A stretch of DNA of 64,000 nt from an uncultured Bacteroides sp. GTDB taxonomy: Bacteria; Bacteroidota; Bacteroidia; Bacteroidales; Bacteroidaceae. Made by a program: the position numbers and the translations under genes. Positions 44,820 to 53,180 of the stretch are shown here, piece after piece. Positions within the stretch are counted from its first letter, which is position 1, and each line of letters starts with the position of its first letter. Location of the stretch: positions 40,376-104,375 of the forward strand of contig URWA01000008.1 in assembly GCA_900551445.1 (NCBI GenBank), read 5' to 3'. The notes under the pieces are model-generated. The model was given only the letters and a program-made list of their open reading frames with translations. It ran no database searches and was not told the origin of the DNA.

Positions 44820-46883
44820 ATGATGAAGAAAAAGTTAGGATTCATTCTCCCGTTGCTGTTGGTAGGCAATGCCCCACATTCCGTGGCGCAAAGCATACAG
44901 GAGGGCAAGAAAGTGGAAGACCTTTCCGTGAGGTTGGACGAGGTGGTGGTGACGGGTACCGGCACGGAACATTACCTGAAAGACGCTCCCGTACAGACGG
45001 AAGTCCTCACCCGGAAGGCGTTGGAACAATTCCAGGCACGCAGCATGGAAGAGCTGCTGAGTGGGCTTTCCGCTTCACTCACCTTCCACGATGGAGACAT
45101 GGGCGGCCATATCCAGTTGAACGGGCTGAACAACGATTACATTCTCATCCTGATTGACGGCAAGCGGATGAACGGGGATGTAGGCGGACAGAACGACTTG
45201 AACCTGTTGAACCCGGCCAATATCGAACGCATTGAAATTGTGAAAGGGGCCGCCTCCTCCCTTTATGGAAGCGATGCCATCGCCGGAGTCATTAATATTA
45301 TCACCAGGAAGAGTTCTCACAAGATGGAACTGACCAGCACCAGCCGGGTGGGTGAGTATGGCGACATCAGGGAAAGCGCTTCCTTCGGACTGTCCGTCGG
45401 AAAGATAAAAAGCGTGACGGGAGTGAACTTCCGGCACACGGACGGTTGGCAGAATACCGACTTGCAGTGGAACCAGCAGCAGCTGAAACCGGGTTCCACG
45501 CTGAAAACGGTGAACCGGTCTACCAATTATACGTTGTCCGAGAATCTGGAATGGCAGGTCAATGACCAGCTCCAGCTGACGGCTTCCGGCAGTTATTACG
45601 AACGCTGGGTGGCCCGTTCGCACGGACAATGGAGTTATCTTGCCAATGATTTCTATTATCGCAATTATGGGTTCGCTGTCGGCGGCAAATACAAGCTGGG
45701 CGGACGGAATTACCTGACGGCAGACCTTTCGTACGACCGGTATGGGTATTTCTACGACTACAAGTTGCAGGAGGTCACCGACTATTTCATGGAGGGGAAC
45801 CGCATCACTTATTTCCCCGGACAGCGCATCAAACAAAGCATCCAGAAACAGGTGCTGGGCCAGGCGAAAGGGGTCTTCTACTTCGGCGAGCGCCACATCC
45901 TGAACACGGGCATCGAGTATCTGTACAATGGTCTTGAATCTCCCCATCGGATTGACGGCGACCGTGCTTCTGTCTATACGTTGGCCGCTTATGCCCAGGA
46001 AGAATGGACGGCCCGGGAAAACACGGTCGTCACCGTAGGAGCCAGAGGAACCTTGCACAAGGAAACGGGCTTGAACTTCAGTCCCAAAGTGTCCGTCTTG
46101 TACAAATGGTCGGATTTTAACCTGCGTGCCTCGTATGCCATGGGATACAAATCGCCCACCGTGAAAGAGTTATATTACAACTACATAGCCACATTAGGTG
46201 GCGGCGCGCTTACGGCCTACCATGGCAACAGGAACTTAAAGGCGCAGACCTCCCAATATGCTTCTGTAGGGATGGAATACGCGGGAAACAAGTGGCAGGC
46301 CAGTCTGACAGGCTATGTCAACCTGCTGCGCCACCTGATTGAGCTGGTGGAAATCAATCTGACTTCGGAGGAAAAGCTGGAGGAGATTGAGAAAAGCAAG
46401 GAGTATCGGAACCTGACGCGGGCACGCATCTGGGGAGTGGACTTCACGTTCAATTATCAGCCGACCAAGGATGTCACGCTGAGCGGCGGCTACAGTTTCG
46501 CAGACCCTAAGGCCCAATATCCCAACCAGGGTATCAACTACATGGAATATATCCCGATGGATGCCACTTCAAAGCACAACGCGACGTTTCATGCCGCCTG
46601 GCGGCATGCGTGGAAGAGGTATCGCCTGGGAGTAGGGGTGTACGGACGCTATCAGTCCACCCGCCGTTATGTAAAAGATAACAATGCCGACGCTTTCCAG
46701 ACTTGGCGCATCAATACGGCGCACACCTGCCTGGGAATGAAACGCTGGACGCTGACCCTGAACGTAGGAGTGGACAATGTGTTCAACTACATAGACCGTA
46801 CTCCTTTCGGCTATAATCGGGCCACCACCACACCCGGACGTAATTTCTACGTTTCGGCACTCCTCAAGTTCAAAAACAGATAA
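44820..46883 (+). CDS. btuB: BtuB TonB-dependent cobalamin receptor
   Basis: A 687-residue receptor with signal peptide (residues 1-~21), a TonB-box-like start (LDEVVVTGTGTEHYLKDAPV), a plug domain (about 45-160; NGLNNDYILILIDGKRMNGD, GSDAIAGVINIITRKSS) and a barrel ending NFYVSALLKFKNR. It lacks the extra N-terminal carboxypeptidase-like domain of the first receptor and is closer to classical BtuB. Control by a cobalamin riboswitch makes a corrinoid ligand very likely. The next gene, a CbiK lipoprotein, follows 34 bases later. Confidence 0.92.
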   Translation: MMKKKLGFILPLLLVGNAPHSVAQSIQEGKKVEDLSVRLDEVVVTGTGTEHYLKDAPVQTEVLTRKALEQFQARSMEELLSGLSASLTFHDGDMGGHIQLNGLNNDYILILIDGKRMNGDVGGQNDLNLLNPANIERIEIVKGAASSLYGSDAIAGVINIITRKSSHKMELTSTSRVGEYGDIRESASFGLSVGKIKSVTGVNFRHTDGWQNTDLQWNQQQLKPGSTLKTVNRSTNYTLSENLEWQVNDQLQLTASGSYYERWVARSHGQWSYLANDFYYRNYGFAVGGKYKLGGRNYLTADLSYDRYGYFYDYKLQEVTDYFMEGNRITYFPGQRIKQSIQKQVLGQAKGVFYFGERHILNTGIEYLYNGLESPHRIDGDRASVYTLAAYAQEEWTARENTVVTVGARGTLHKETGLNFSPKVSVLYKWSDFNLRASYAMGYKSPTVKELYYNYIATLGGGALTAYHGNRNLKAQTSQYASVGMEYAGNKWQASLTGYVNLLRHLIELVEINLTSEEKLEEIEKSKEYRNLTRARIWGVDFTFNYQPTKDVTLSGGYSFADPKAQYPNQGINYMEYIPMDATSKHNATFHAAWRHAWKRYRLGVGVYGRYQSTRRYVKDNNADAFQTWRINTAHTCLGMKRWTLTLNVGVDNVFNYIDRTPFGYNRATTTPGRNFYVSALLKFKNR

Positions 46884-46917
46884 TTACACCATATTCACTT
46901 ATTAACTCACTAATAGT

Positions 46918-48108
46918 ATGAAAATGCATTTTTTCAAATCAAGTATGATGGCAACGCTGATGGCGACTGCCTTATGCACGGGTATCGCTTCGTGCAGTGA
47001 CAAAGACGACGTGGAAAGTACCTTGAATCCGGCCGAACGGACTGTCTCGCAGACCAAGAAGCATGACACGGCCTTGCTGCTCTGTACCTTTGGCAGCACC
47101 TACAAAGAGTCGCTTTCCGTGTATGACGACGTGATGAATGACTTCCGGAAGGAATTCCCTGATGTGGACATTTACATGTCGTTCACCTCGCGTACCTGTA
47201 TCAACCGCGTACAGGCCGCTACGGGCATCGAACGCTATGAACTCGACCAGTGGCTGAAGGCCATCGGAAACGCCGGATACAAGCGGGTGGCAGTGCAGTC
47301 GCTGCATGTGATTCCCGGTGAGGAGTATCTTTCGCTGATGAATACCGACATCAAGAAATACTTTATGATTCAATGGTTTCCGCACATCGACGTTTTGCGC
47401 GGAGCCAACTTGTTGTCTGAGGAAGAAGACACGAAAATGGTGGCCGACGTGCTCTACAGTCACTATGCGGAAAGGCTCAGTGACAAGAACCACGTCGTGC
47501 TGCTGATGGGACACGGTAACCCGGATGAAAACTACAGCGCGAACCAAAAGTATGCCGAGGTACAAAAGGCCCTGCAGGCCAAGGCCGTCCACAAGAACAT
47601 CTTTGTGGGGACGGTGGATTATGGCGATATGCTTTTTTGGCCCAAGGAGGCGGAAGAGAATCCGGCCGACCGCCTCACGGATGTCCGCACGGTACGCAGC
47701 CAATATCCGAATTGCATCTACTCCCAAATCATGCAGTATTGCGAGGATAACGGCCTGCAGCCGGCCCACGTGAAAGTCTATATCGCTCCTTTCATGTCCA
47801 TTGCCGGTGACCATGCCCATAACGACCTCTGGGGATTGAAGGCACTGGCCGAAGGGGCCGATGTGAATAAGGTTGAACTGAACACGAACGAATACAGCTG
47901 GCGTGAGCGTCTGGAGAAAATCGGCTTCCAGGTGCAGGAGGATTTTGAATCTCATCCCATCAGGGAGGCCGGGGCCGACCATGGCATTGCCGATGGTTGC
48001 GGCATCCGCGCCTTGGGCAGCTATCCTGAAATCCGTCGGATCTGGGTGAAGCACCTCCGCGAACAGTGGGATGCCAACGCCTGGGAGAACGGAAAGGATT
48101 ATCAATAA
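46918..48108 (+). CDS. cbiK: CbiK-like chelatase lipoprotein
   Basis: A 396-residue protein with a lipobox (IASC near residue 27), so it is membrane-anchored outside the cytoplasm. A class II chelatase core follows: LLLCTFGSTYKESLSVYDDV (about 52-71), LLMGHGNPDENYS with one metal His and PFMSIAGDHAHNDLWG with the other. It carries an extra C-terminal stretch with ESHPIREAGADHGIADGCG, rich in His and Asp. As the gene paired with a B12-regulated receptor, it may trim, insert or remove metal from imported corrins or tetrapyrroles. It differs from the soluble exported CbiK at 34535. Confidence 0.88.
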   Translation: MKMHFFKSSMMATLMATALCTGIASCSDKDDVESTLNPAERTVSQTKKHDTALLLCTFGSTYKESLSVYDDVMNDFRKEFPDVDIYMSFTSRTCINRVQAATGIERYELDQWLKAIGNAGYKRVAVQSLHVIPGEEYLSLMNTDIKKYFMIQWFPHIDVLRGANLLSEEEDTKMVADVLYSHYAERLSDKNHVVLLMGHGNPDENYSANQKYAEVQKALQAKAVHKNIFVGTVDYGDMLFWPKEAEENPADRLTDVRTVRSQYPNCIYSQIMQYCEDNGLQPAHVKVYIAPFMSIAGDHAHNDLWGLKALAEGADVNKVELNTNEYSWRERLEKIGFQVQEDFESHPIREAGADHGIADGCGIRALGSYPEIRRIWVKHLREQWDANAWENGKDYQ

Positions 48109-48121
48109 GCCCTCATCAGGG

Positions 48122-48169
48122 ATCCGGAAGCATTGCCTGCCATAGCTTCATCGGCAATGGCTTCCGGAT
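48122..48169 (+). terminator. Long hairpin after btuB-cbiK
   Basis: ATCCGGAAGC and ATTGCC at 48122-48137 pair with GGCAAT and GGCTTCCGGAT at 48153-48169. It is a strong stem, though a T run is lacking, so termination is probable rather than certain. Confidence 0.6.
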
Positions 48170-48280
48170 GATGAAAACTGTGAGTATAGCCGTAAATTGG
48201 ACCTGGAACGTATCTTTGAAGCAGGAGTCGCAAAAAATAAGTATTAAAATATGATAATTCATTTGATGAATCAAAGCCTA

Positions 48281-48296
48281 TTCGTATTTTTGCGAA
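48281..48296 (+). promoter_or_regulatory. arsR promoter with overlapping operator
   Basis: TTCG-N8-CGAA palindrome whose centre TATTTTTG is itself the -7 box, 28 bases before arsR. A second copy stands at 48671. A repressor bound here would mask the promoter. Confidence 0.75.
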
Positions 48297-48323
48297 CAAC
48301 AAACAAAAGGAGGAATAGAAAGG

Positions 48324-48647
48324 ATGAAAAAGAAGTATACAGAAGAACAGGAAAAGATAGCCCGCTTTGCCAAGGCGATGGGGCATCCGGCACGCATAGC
48401 CATACTTCAGTTTCTGGCCTCTCAGGAGTGTTGCTTTTTCGGTGATATTCATGAGGAACTTCCCATTGCAAAGGCCACGGTATCGCAGCATCTGAAAGAG
48501 TTGAAAGAGGCCGGACTTATCCAGGGTGAAATTGAGACGCCGAAAGTAAGATACTGCATCAACAAGGAAAACTGGGAAATCGCCAAAAAGGTGTTTGCCG
48601 GTTTTTTTGGACAACCTATATGCAAGAAAGAGGGCTGCTGTGAGTAA
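48324..48647 (+). CDS. arsR: ArsR-family metal-responsive repressor
   Basis: A 107-residue winged-helix protein: GHPARIAILQFLASQECCFF (about residues 18-37) and DNA-recognition helix AKATVSQHLKELKEAGLI. Candidate metalloid thiols are the Cys pair ECC and the C-terminal ICKKEGCCE. ArsR repressors leave DNA when As(III) or Sb(III) binds. Its own operator lies 28 bases upstream, giving autoregulation, and the same palindrome controls the three genes downstream. Confidence 0.9.
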   Translation: MKKKYTEEQEKIARFAKAMGHPARIAILQFLASQECCFFGDIHEELPIAKATVSQHLKELKEAGLIQGEIETPKVRYCINKENWEIAKKVFAGFFGQPICKKEGCCE

Positions 48648-48660
48648 GCCCTTTTTTTTT
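48631..48660 (+). terminator. Terminator overlapping the arsR stop
   Basis: An AGGGCT...AGCCCT stem followed by nine T. It separates arsR from the downstream metalloid genes, which have their own operator-promoter. Confidence 0.75.
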
Positions 48661-48670
48661 GAAGGATAAG

Positions 48671-48686
48671 TTCGTAGTTTTGCGAA
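48671..48686 (+). promoter_or_regulatory. Second operator-promoter, metalloid genes
   Basis: TTCG-TAGTTTTG-CGAA, the same palindrome as 48281 with the -7 box in its middle, about 100 bases before the thioredoxin-like gene. Confidence 0.7.
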
Positions 48687-48782
48687 TAACTAACAGTTAA
48701 AATAGATATCCGGGAAGTATGAATACAAGCGGCGTGCTCCATTTATAAAACGAATCTGATAACAAACCAAATATTTACGAAC

Positions 48783-49016
48783 ATGGAAATTAAAGTTTTA
48801 GGTCCGGGTTGTGCCAAATGTAAAGCAACGTACAATGTCATTGAGAAAGTGCTGAAAGAAAACCACATCGATGCGAAACTGACCAAGGTGGACGACATCA
48901 TGGAAATGATGAACTACCACATCATGACCACACCGGCCGTGGTGATTGACGAGGTGGTGAAGATGAAAGGACAGGTTCCGACTGAAAGCGAGGTAAAGAA
49001 ACTGCTGGGTATCTGA
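48783..49016 (+). CDS. Small thioredoxin-like (redox-active disulfide) protein
   Basis: A 77-residue mini-thioredoxin of the TM0996 type. Its CAKC active site lies in LGPGCAKCKATYNVIEKVL (about residues 6-24), and the cis-Pro loop is MTTPAVVIDEVV. It sits 8 bases before the permease and probably supplies reducing power or ferries the metalloid to the permease, a pairing seen in arsenic loci; the exact function is inferred. Confidence 0.85.
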   Translation: MEIKVLGPGCAKCKATYNVIEKVLKENHIDAKLTKVDDIMEMMNYHIMTTPAVVIDEVVKMKGQVPTESEVKKLLGI

Positions 49017-49024
49017 GGCACAGA

Positions 49025-50005
49025 ATGATAATAGAAATGATACAGGATTTTGCTGACTGGCTTGTTTACGGGTTGTTCGGACTGAGTGCCGATACTCCGG
49101 TAGGAGTTGCCGTAAACTTCTTCTTTTATGATACAATTAAAATTCTCATACTTTTGTTCTTCATCAGTGTGTTGATGGGCATCGTCAACGCTTATTTCCC
49201 GATAGAGCGTTTGCGGAACTATCTCGTCACACACAAGATGTACGGGTTGCAATACTTGCTGGCGTCACTCTTCGGAGCCATCACCCCATTCTGTTCGTGT
49301 TCATCCATACCGCTGTTCATCGGCTTCGTGAAAGGCGGCATCCCTTTGGGGGTCACCTTCGCCTTCCTGATTACTTCCCCGCTGGTGAATGAGGTGGCTG
49401 TGGCCATGTTCCTCGGTTCATTCGGTCTGAAAGTGACATTGATTTACGTCATCAGCGGGATTCTGTTGGGAGTAATAGGCGGTATCGTACTCGGCCGTAT
49501 GCGTCTGGCTCCTTATCTGAGCGACTGGGTAAAGCAGATACAGGCTCACTCATCCGCCCAGGCCGATGAATGGGAAAAAGAGCAGACCACCTTTATCAAA
49601 CGACTCCCGACCATTGTCCGTGATGCCTGGAAGATTGTCAGCGGTGTACTTATATACATCCTGATTGGTATCGGTATCGGTGCCTTCATGCATGGCTTTG
49701 TGCCGGAAGGCTTCTTCCAGCAATACATGTCGAAAGACAACTGGTATGCCGTGCCTCTGTCTGTGATTTTTGCCGTACCGATGTATGCCAATGCCGCAGG
49801 TATCGTGCCAGTCATCGAGGTGTTTGTGGCAAAAGGCATTCCCGTCGGAACCGCAATCGCTTTCATGATGGCGGTCGTCGGCCTTTCCCTGCCGGAAGCC
49901 ACCCTGCTGAAGAAAGTAATGACCTGGAGACTGATCGGCATATTCTTCGGAACGGTGGCGTTCTTCATCATTCTGTCGGGCTATCTGTTTAACTATATAC
50001 TGTAA
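49025..50005 (+). CDS. ArsP/UPF0718-type permease
   Basis: A 326-residue membrane protein with about eight to ten spans and the family-typical CSCSSIPLFIGFVKGGIPLG (about residues 95-114) and AVPMYANAAGIVPVIEVFVAKG near 248-270. These permeases export organic or inorganic arsenic in several bacteria. The Cys-Ser-Cys in the first loop suits thiol-bound metalloid. It is located between the mini-thioredoxin and arsC genes, supporting a detoxification role; another metalloid is possible. Confidence 0.88.
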   Translation: MIIEMIQDFADWLVYGLFGLSADTPVGVAVNFFFYDTIKILILLFFISVLMGIVNAYFPIERLRNYLVTHKMYGLQYLLASLFGAITPFCSCSSIPLFIGFVKGGIPLGVTFAFLITSPLVNEVAVAMFLGSFGLKVTLIYVISGILLGVIGGIVLGRMRLAPYLSDWVKQIQAHSSAQADEWEKEQTTFIKRLPTIVRDAWKIVSGVLIYILIGIGIGAFMHGFVPEGFFQQYMSKDNWYAVPLSVIFAVPMYANAAGIVPVIEVFVAKGIPVGTAIAFMMAVVGLSLPEATLLKKVMTWRLIGIFFGTVAFFIILSGYLFNYIL

Positions 50006-50072
50006 ATAAGATAATAAATAGCATAGGGGAACATCCCTCTTTTAAGTCAAACCAAATAAAAAAACGGAATAA

Positions 50073-50522
50073 ATGAAAGTATTGATTCTTTGTACAGGAA
50101 ACAGTTGCCGCAGCCAGATGGCTCACGGCTTTTTGCAGTCATTCGATAAAAACCTGGAAGTATATTCAGGGGGTACCGAACCGGCAGCCCAGGTAAATGC
50201 CAAGGCAGTGGAAGTGATGAAGGAAGTGGGAATAGACATCAGCTCGCATGTGCCTACACACGTCAACTCTTATCTCGATCAGGAATGGGATTATGTAATC
50301 ACCGTGTGCGGTGGCGCCAATGAAAGCTGTCCCGCCTTTACAGGAAAGGTTGGCAAACGTATGCACATCGGTTTTGACGATCCCTCACAGGCTACAGGCA
50401 CGCCGGAGTTCATCGATTCGGAGTTCCGCCGTGTACGTGACAAAATCAGAAATGCCTTTGCCCGTTTCTACATCACGGAAATCAGAAAGGAAGAATTGCC
50501 GAAATGCGCTTGTGGTGAATAG
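50073..50522 (+). CDS. arsC: Arsenate reductase (thioredoxin-coupled, LMW-PTPase type)
   Basis: A 149-residue protein with P-loop CTGNSCRSQM at about residues 7-16, Cys in the TVCGGANESCP region (about 78-88) and the acid motif in IGFDDPSQATG. These match the thioredoxin-dependent ArsC, which reduces arsenate to arsenite for export. It is the last gene of the run, 67 bases after the permease. Confidence 0.9.
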   Translation: MKVLILCTGNSCRSQMAHGFLQSFDKNLEVYSGGTEPAAQVNAKAVEVMKEVGIDISSHVPTHVNSYLDQEWDYVITVCGGANESCPAFTGKVGKRMHIGFDDPSQATGTPEFIDSEFRRVRDKIRNAFARFYITEIRKEELPKCACGE

Positions 50523-50783
50523 GGTGTTACTGCCCAAAAATGAGCGGCATGGCACATATTCTGACAGGAGATTTGGACTGTTCAGACGATTACCGTGTCA
50601 TTCGCAACTTTGTTCCCTTAGTTTGAGGAGGGTATTCTTGTGAATGGAATGAAATGAAACATAAAAGGTTCCACATCCAAATGGGATGTCCTTTTTGCGC
50701 CAATGTAATATCAGCTGATCGGAATGATTCTTCCTCATGGGTTTGAATAAAGAACGCATAGAGTTCTTAAATCAAAAAAAAAC

Positions 50784-50833
50784 ACCGATCATCGGAATAG
50801 GGTAAAGCGTATCCGGTGGTCGGTTTCATTTTT
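50784..50833. terminator. Bidirectional terminator
   Basis: ACCGATCATCGGA pairs with TCCGGTGGTCGGT, preceded by nine A and followed by a T-rich run. Confidence 0.75.
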
Positions 50834-51134
50834 TGCCTTTTTTAGTGCTTATTGTTCCCGTTCAAAATGGGCAAATGTGAACTGTTATTTGTTCAACATC
50901 TTCAGTTGATTGTCGCCCATCATTCTCAGGCCCTTCATGAAACATTTAATAAGAAATCTCATTTTTGTAGTTGTTTTTATGTTTTACAACACAAAAGTAC
51001 GCATTGTTCGTTATATGATATGTTGTATAACATATAATTTTTCATGAAAGGCCTTAATACTTGATATATGTCAACCAGATGGTATGAGCTGAATGTTTTT
51101 TTTCTTTTATGTCGTTACTTGAAAATAAAAATAG

Positions 51135-51142
51135 TATCTTTG
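51135..51142 (+). promoter_or_regulatory. -7 box, aspartyl protease gene
   Basis: TATCTTTG 36 bases before the ATG at 51178. Confidence 0.65.
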
Positions 51143-51177
51143 GTAGACCGTACTTTTGAAAGAAAAAGAATGAGAAT

Positions 51178-52122
51178 ATGAAAAAAATGTCTTTGCTGAG
51201 TGTATGCCTTCTCTGTTTGCTGAGCCTGTCGGCTTGGGCAGAAGTAACTCCGGTCGACACGATACCTTTCGAACTGGGTGCCGACAACCGTTTGTATGTG
51301 ACAGTCTATATCAACGGGCAGGACGACCGCCCCCTGCGCTTTGTGCTGGACACGGGAGCGACGGATGTGGTGCTCAATTCCAATTCGCCGCGCACCGAAG
51401 GGCTGGCTGCCTTTACGGGAAGTGTGGAGAACAATAGCGCCAATTCGGTGGAAACCATTCCTTCCACAGCCCCCTCTCAGGTGGTGAGGATGGGCAGCCG
51501 GGCCATTTCCGGCTTGGAACTGGTAGCTGTTCCTTATCCGCCCGATGCCTTGGACGGTGTGCTGGGGCTGTCTTATCTGAGGAACTTTGATGTCCGTATT
51601 GATTATCGGCGGAAATCCATCTTCCTGTATGAATTGGGCGACGGGCAGAAGGCGGCATCGGACAAGGCTGTCAAGCTGAAGATGGACTATCGTCTGGGAG
51701 TGCCGGTCGTTCCGGTCGGCGTGCGTGTCGGCGGAGTGGATTATCAGGTATCGGTAGAGGTAGACACGGGTTCCGACCGTGTGTTCGACCTCAATACACC
51801 TTTCGTCCGTCGCAACAGCTTGCTGGGCACGCAGAAACCATTTGCCATCTCGCGCATAGCCGGTACGGTGAAGGAGGGCGGTGAACTGCAGAACGTGTAC
51901 TTCGATTGGGTGACACTGGGAGATGCACTGACTTTGCCCCGCATACCCGGTGCTTTTTCTACAGTGACGGAAGGGGTGCAGGCCAGTGAGGTGATGGACG
52001 GCGTGTTAGGCAACAATTTCCTGCAACGCTTCAACCAGCTTTATGACTTCAAGAACAACTTCCTTTATTTGGAGGTGAACGACCGGCTTTATACTCCTTT
52101 CTATGACTTTTTGGTTCGTTGA
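51178..52122 (+). CDS. Secreted aspartyl (retropepsin-like) protease family protein
   Basis: A 314-residue protein with signal peptide (residues 1-~20, ending AWA) and two pepsin-type catalytic motifs: FVLDTGATDVVL (about 57-68) and VEVDTGSDRVFD (about 190-201), with the flap-side partners VLGLSYLRNF and VLGNNFLQRF. The two-lobe arrangement is like two retropepsin units in one chain. It acts outside the cytoplasm; substrate unknown. It is a single gene with its own promoter. Its 3' end overlaps by 22 bases the end of the convergent Dlt-like operon. Confidence 0.85.
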   Translation: MKKMSLLSVCLLCLLSLSAWAEVTPVDTIPFELGADNRLYVTVYINGQDDRPLRFVLDTGATDVVLNSNSPRTEGLAAFTGSVENNSANSVETIPSTAPSQVVRMGSRAISGLELVAVPYPPDALDGVLGLSYLRNFDVRIDYRRKSIFLYELGDGQKAASDKAVKLKMDYRLGVPVVPVGVRVGGVDYQVSVEVDTGSDRVFDLNTPFVRRNSLLGTQKPFAISRIAGTVKEGGELQNVYFDWVTLGDALTLPRIPGAFSTVTEGVQASEVMDGVLGNNFLQRFNQLYDFKNNFLYLEVNDRLYTPFYDFLVR

Positions 52123-53180
52123 ACAGTCTCAACCCGAATGTGGTGCGTATTATAAACCCTTTCCAGCAGCTTGTTGCCCAACAAGGGACGATAGTGCCCT
52201 GATTCATAATAGTGGTGGTAATCTTCCGTAAATTCGTTTATGCCACTGAAATCATACACATTTTCTTTCCCGAAAATGCTTTGCAAGAATGCGCTGTCGT
52301 CCGGGTGCAGTGCTTTCTGGCTATAATCCGGACTGATAATGACACGTACCGAGGTGTCGTGGCGGCGCAGGACTTTCCTGATTTCCTCCAACAGCTCACG
52401 CTGCCGCTGAAACAGGACAGGCTCTTCCACCACAGCCATACCCTTCCGTTCAGGAAACTCCTGTTTACGGTTTTTCCAATATGCCTCACCTTCCTGCTCA
52501 ATCATCTTCTCACGTGGATTGAACGAATCATTGTTCCGCGAATCGCGTATCCTTCCATAAAGATTCATCCGCTTCATGTCTGGTTCCACACGTCCCGTGA
52601 TTCTATATTTCAGATAAGGGAACAGAAAGTCCGGCATGGCAAATGCCTGCATGAATTCCATCTGCACGACAAACGGACTATCTCCCGATACAGCAGCCGG
52701 AAGCACATTGCTGTAACCGCTCAAAGGGCTAATACGTGAAAGCGAGGTACGGTCCAGAACCAGCAGCACATTTTTTATTTCTGCCCCTTCCTTGTCAAGG
52801 GCGTGAAGCTTGAGACTTATCGCCTTCAAACTCTCTCCATTCCCGAAAAGACGGATGGCACGGTCGCCGGGGGAAAGGTATTTTTCCCACTCCGCACAAC
52901 GGAAAGCCATGGTAGATGAATTACCCAAGATAAAAGAATTGAAATGCACGCTGTCCTTATGGTTCCGGTATATTTGCCAACCCACATGATGCTCGTTCAG
53001 CATGACATCCGAATCATACACGTCGTATTTGCGGAGGACCATAAAAGGATCGTCATACACGTAAAGGGCCATCAAAGCCCAGAAGGGGAGAGCGAACCAC
53101 AGCGACTTTCGGACGAGACGCAGGAAAGCAGCGCGTTTACGGATGGGTGCGTCCGTAATAGTTTCCGGTATTTTTTTCAT
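52101..53180 (-). CDS. DltD-like membrane-anchored SGNH-type protein
   Basis: A 359-residue protein from the ATG at 53180. One N-terminal membrane helix (about residues 27-44) is followed by an extracytoplasmic domain with the nucleophile-like block FILGNSSTMAFR (about 84-95) and a late YESGHYRPLLGNKLLE carrying the catalytic-type His. This follows the SGNH/DltD or AlgJ/AlgX pattern. It completes a four-gene set with the MBOAT, carrier and adenylation genes, and would place the acyl or amino-acyl group on an envelope acceptor. The start overlaps the MBOAT stop by one base. Confidence 0.72.
   Translation of the reverse strand: MKKIPETITDAPIRKRAAFLRLVRKSLWFALPFWALMALYVYDDPFMVLRKYDVYDSDVMLNEHHVGWQIYRNHKDSVHFNSFILGNSSTMAFRCAEWEKYLSPGDRAIRLFGNGESLKAISLKLHALDKEGAEIKNVLLVLDRTSLSRISPLSGYSNVLPAAVSGDSPFVVQMEFMQAFAMPDFLFPYLKYRITGRVEPDMKRMNLYGRIRDSRNNDSFNPREKMIEQEGEAYWKNRKQEFPERKGMAVVEEPVLFQRQRELLEEIRKVLRRHDTSVRVIISPDYSQKALHPDDSAFLQSIFGKENVYDFSGINEFTEDYHHYYESGHYRPLLGNKLLERVYNTHHIRVETVQRTKKS

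Larger units (their letters stand above)
50523..51177. other. Spacer with terminator, palindrome and inverted repeat
   Basis: It holds the bidirectional terminator at 50784-50833. The stretch 50840-51060 looks like decayed mobile DNA: inverted 14-mers ggcccttcatgaaa (50929-50942) and tttcatgaaaggcc (51040-51053) enclose an AT-rich block with the palindrome ATATGTT-N4-AACATAT (51018-51035). No gene is supported. Confidence 0.5.

Noticed and set aside
45075..46058. 327-codon minus-strand frame opposite btuB
   Set aside because: Antisense shadow; btuB is unambiguous.
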